Part shown: piece by piece, positions 62,948 through 64,000 of the stretch
Position numbering within the stretch: the stretch's first letter is position 1
Layout: each line of letters begins with the position of its first letter
From: Bacteroidota bacterium
GTDB taxonomy: Bacteria; Bacteroidota; Bacteroidia; Cytophagales; Cytophagaceae
Assembly: GCA_023458555.1 (NCBI GenBank)
Contig: JAEWYS010000020.1
Coordinates: 124,001-188,000 of the forward strand
Length of the DNA: 64,000 bases
Reading direction: 5' to 3'
Program-made: the position numbers and the translations under genes
Notes under the pieces: model-generated
The model's database searches: none
Seen by the model: only the letters and a program-made list of their open reading frames with translations
What the model was told of the DNA's origin: nothing

Positions 62948-63794
62948 AAAGAACAGCAAAGGAATAAAGGATTATTAAGCCATCTCCTGCAAAGCTATAG
63001 AAGTAATCGTTTTGATTTTCACCTGTAAATATTATAAATGCAGAAGCAGCGGCATCAAAAGCAAATAGGTGAATTAAAGCTGTTTCTGATACAATAGCAG
63101 AAAACAGAGATAAAATGAGCAAAAAGATGAAACAAACAGCTTTTAGCCCTTTTATCCCTGTTATCGATGAAAAAGTCTTTATTCCCTTATCACTATCTGC
63201 CTTTATATCCCTTATGTCAAACAGCAGGCAAAGAATTAATAATATTAAAAATCTGATTCCAATAAGCATTCCTGCTTTATAAGCATACGCTTCGTATATA
63301 TTCGTATTTGCCTGCAAAAGTGGCAACAAAACACTCACAAGGCTCCAGACTGCTGAGACAACCAGGGCTTTGATAAATGGAACTTCACGCAATGCCCAGA
63401 CTTTTTTATTAATTCTGATACGAAATGAATACGCGAGACTAACCAGCCCGCATGGAACTATGAGCAAAAAAAGATTGCGGTTCAGGAAGGGCAATGTTCC
63501 TGCAATCAGAATAGCCGCCAGTACAAAATTAATTACAAGCAGCTTCTGGTTATTATTAATCCAGTTTTTTCTGACCGACGAAAATAAAGGATTATTTTGG
63601 GAAATCGCATGAACAGAATATATAAACATGACACCAGCACCTACCAATATCAGAACCGGAATCTGAATCCTTATCTCAAGGGAAAGGCTTCTGACGGACG
63701 ACATAGTTAAAAGAATCCCGGCCATTGAGATCAGCCAATTCCCAAACAGGAAATAATCAAACAAACGTGTAAATATTTGAATCAAAGGTCGCAT
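62937..63794 (-). CDS. UbiA-like membrane protein lacking the first Asp motif
   Basis: This 285-residue protein has eight or nine membrane helices. LLFDIRDIKADSDKGIKTFS matches the second UbiA motif (DxxxD). The first motif (NDxxDxxxD) is not found; its expected region reads IYSVHAISQNNPLFSSVRK. UbiA proteins transfer prenyl groups to quinone or other aromatics. Loss of the first motif suggests altered or absent activity. It may be a Bacteroidota-specific branch. Confidence 0.7.
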   Translation of the reverse strand: MRPLIQIFTRLFDYFLFGNWLISMAGILLTMSSVRSLSLEIRIQIPVLILVGAGVMFIYSVHAISQNNPLFSSVRKNWINNNQKLLVINFVLAAILIAGTLPFLNRNLFLLIVPCGLVSLAYSFRIRINKKVWALREVPFIKALVVSAVWSLVSVLLPLLQANTNIYEAYAYKAGMLIGIRFLILLILCLLFDIRDIKADSDKGIKTFSSITGIKGLKAVCFIFLLILSLFSAIVSETALIHLFAFDAAASAFIIFTGENQNDYFYSFAGDGLIILYSFAVLFSN

Positions 63795-63799
63795 ACGGC

Positions 63800-63830
63800 A
63801 AAAAAAAAGCTCACTTTGAAGTGAGCTTTT
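63800..63830 (-). terminator. Terminator after atpG (minus strand)
   Basis: The perfect 12-bp arms at 63805-63816 and 63819-63830 around a 2-base centre end in nine T on the minus strand, 18 bases past the atpG stop. Confidence 0.85.
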
Positions 63831-63848
63831 CCATTTAATATTGACTTT

Positions 63849-64000
63849 TTATCCCTTCAAGGCTTCGGCACCACCAACAATCTCAAGGATTTCTGTTGTA
63901 ATAGCAGCCTGACGCCCTCTGTTGTATGACAATCTTAATTCCTTCAGCAGTTCCGATGCATTATCGGTAGCCTTATCCATTGCAGTCATTCTTGCTCCGT
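63849..64000 (-). CDS. atpG: ATP synthase F1 gamma subunit, C-terminal part (5' end beyond window)
   Basis: The reverse strand reads GARMTAMDKATDNASELLKE, LRLSYNRGRQAAITTEILEI and VGGAEALKG then TAA. This is the conserved C-terminal helix of the gamma subunit, which forms the rotor shaft in F1. About 49 residues are in the window; the start and the rest of the atp operon lie beyond 64000. Confidence 0.97.
   Translation of the reverse strand, partial: GARMTAMDKATDNASELLKELRLSYNRGRQAAITTEILEIVGGAEALKG

Noticed and set aside
1..64000. CRISPR array, rRNA, insertion sequence or prophage
   Set aside because: No spaced direct repeats, rRNA-like stretches, transposase reading frames or phage structural genes were seen on either strand.

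Overview
The window reads as chromosomal DNA of a Bacteroidota bacterium, most likely order Cytophagales. The evidence is a type IX secretion (T9SS) sorting domain, a gliding-type C-terminal domain, PorG-like and PorE-like genes, the gene order nadK - porG-like - uppS - bamA - ompH - ompH, a DUF4301 protein, and several TTTG-N19-TAnnTTTG promoters. No phage, transposon, CRISPR array or rRNA operon is visible. Most genes are core housekeeping genes. The accessory part is the surface and polysaccharide material at about 1-5 kb and 17-26 kb.

Layout. 1-1038: edge-truncated MltF-like lytic transglycosylase (minus). 1230-5040: minus-strand operon of a large T9SS-secreted protein, a small PID-CTERM protein and an exosortase-family protease. 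5.4-9.5 kb: TPR protein, DUF6929-like protein, class I glutamine amidotransferase overlapping a secreted thermonuclease, LysE-type exporter. 9.6-12.2 kb: predicted metalloprotease and a lemA-TPM-TPM operon. 12.4-14.1 kb: divergent PRPP synthetase homologue, NrtR-like NUDIX protein and a 47-residue membrane protein. 14.4-17.1 kb: MoxR ATPase and DUF4301 protein. 17.2-26.4 kb: polysaccharide locus with four family 2 glycosyltransferases, one hexapeptide acyltransferase and two tandem paralogous beta-helix proteins. 26.5-28 kb: rpsU, Xer recombinase and hpf, closed by a perfect 48-bp palindrome shared with convergent metK.

29-43 kb: RsmI-type methyltransferase, DUF2905, alpha/beta hydrolase, pdxJ, then the plus-strand run YqeY, CvpA, PabA, hydrolase, CBS, nadK, two DUF6089 (PorG-like) genes, uppS, bamA, two ompH genes and an LD-carboxypeptidase. 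This run links NAD(P), PLP and folate supply to cell-wall lipid carrier synthesis and outer-membrane protein assembly. 43-50.5 kb: M28 peptidase, cysS, then the rimP-nusA-infB operon behind a strong promoter and a leader hairpin that looks like an attenuator. 50.6-56.2 kb: asd, a lamin-tail gliding-type surface protein, a DksA-like protein, scpB and rluB. 56.3-56.9 kb: a gap with a possible decayed gene and tRNA-Phe. 57-61.7 kb: a two-gene Fe-S redox module, a conserved unknown and a PorE-like OmpA lipoprotein. 61.8-64 kb: purM-like gene, UbiA-like membrane protein and the 3' end of atpG.

The most distinctive items are the exosortase/PID-CTERM/T9SS operon, the paired beta-helix proteins in the glycosyltransferase locus, the 48-bp palindrome, the rimP leader hairpin and the decayed gene near tRNA-Phe. 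All calls rest on reading the sequence and on recall of protein families; no database search was run.
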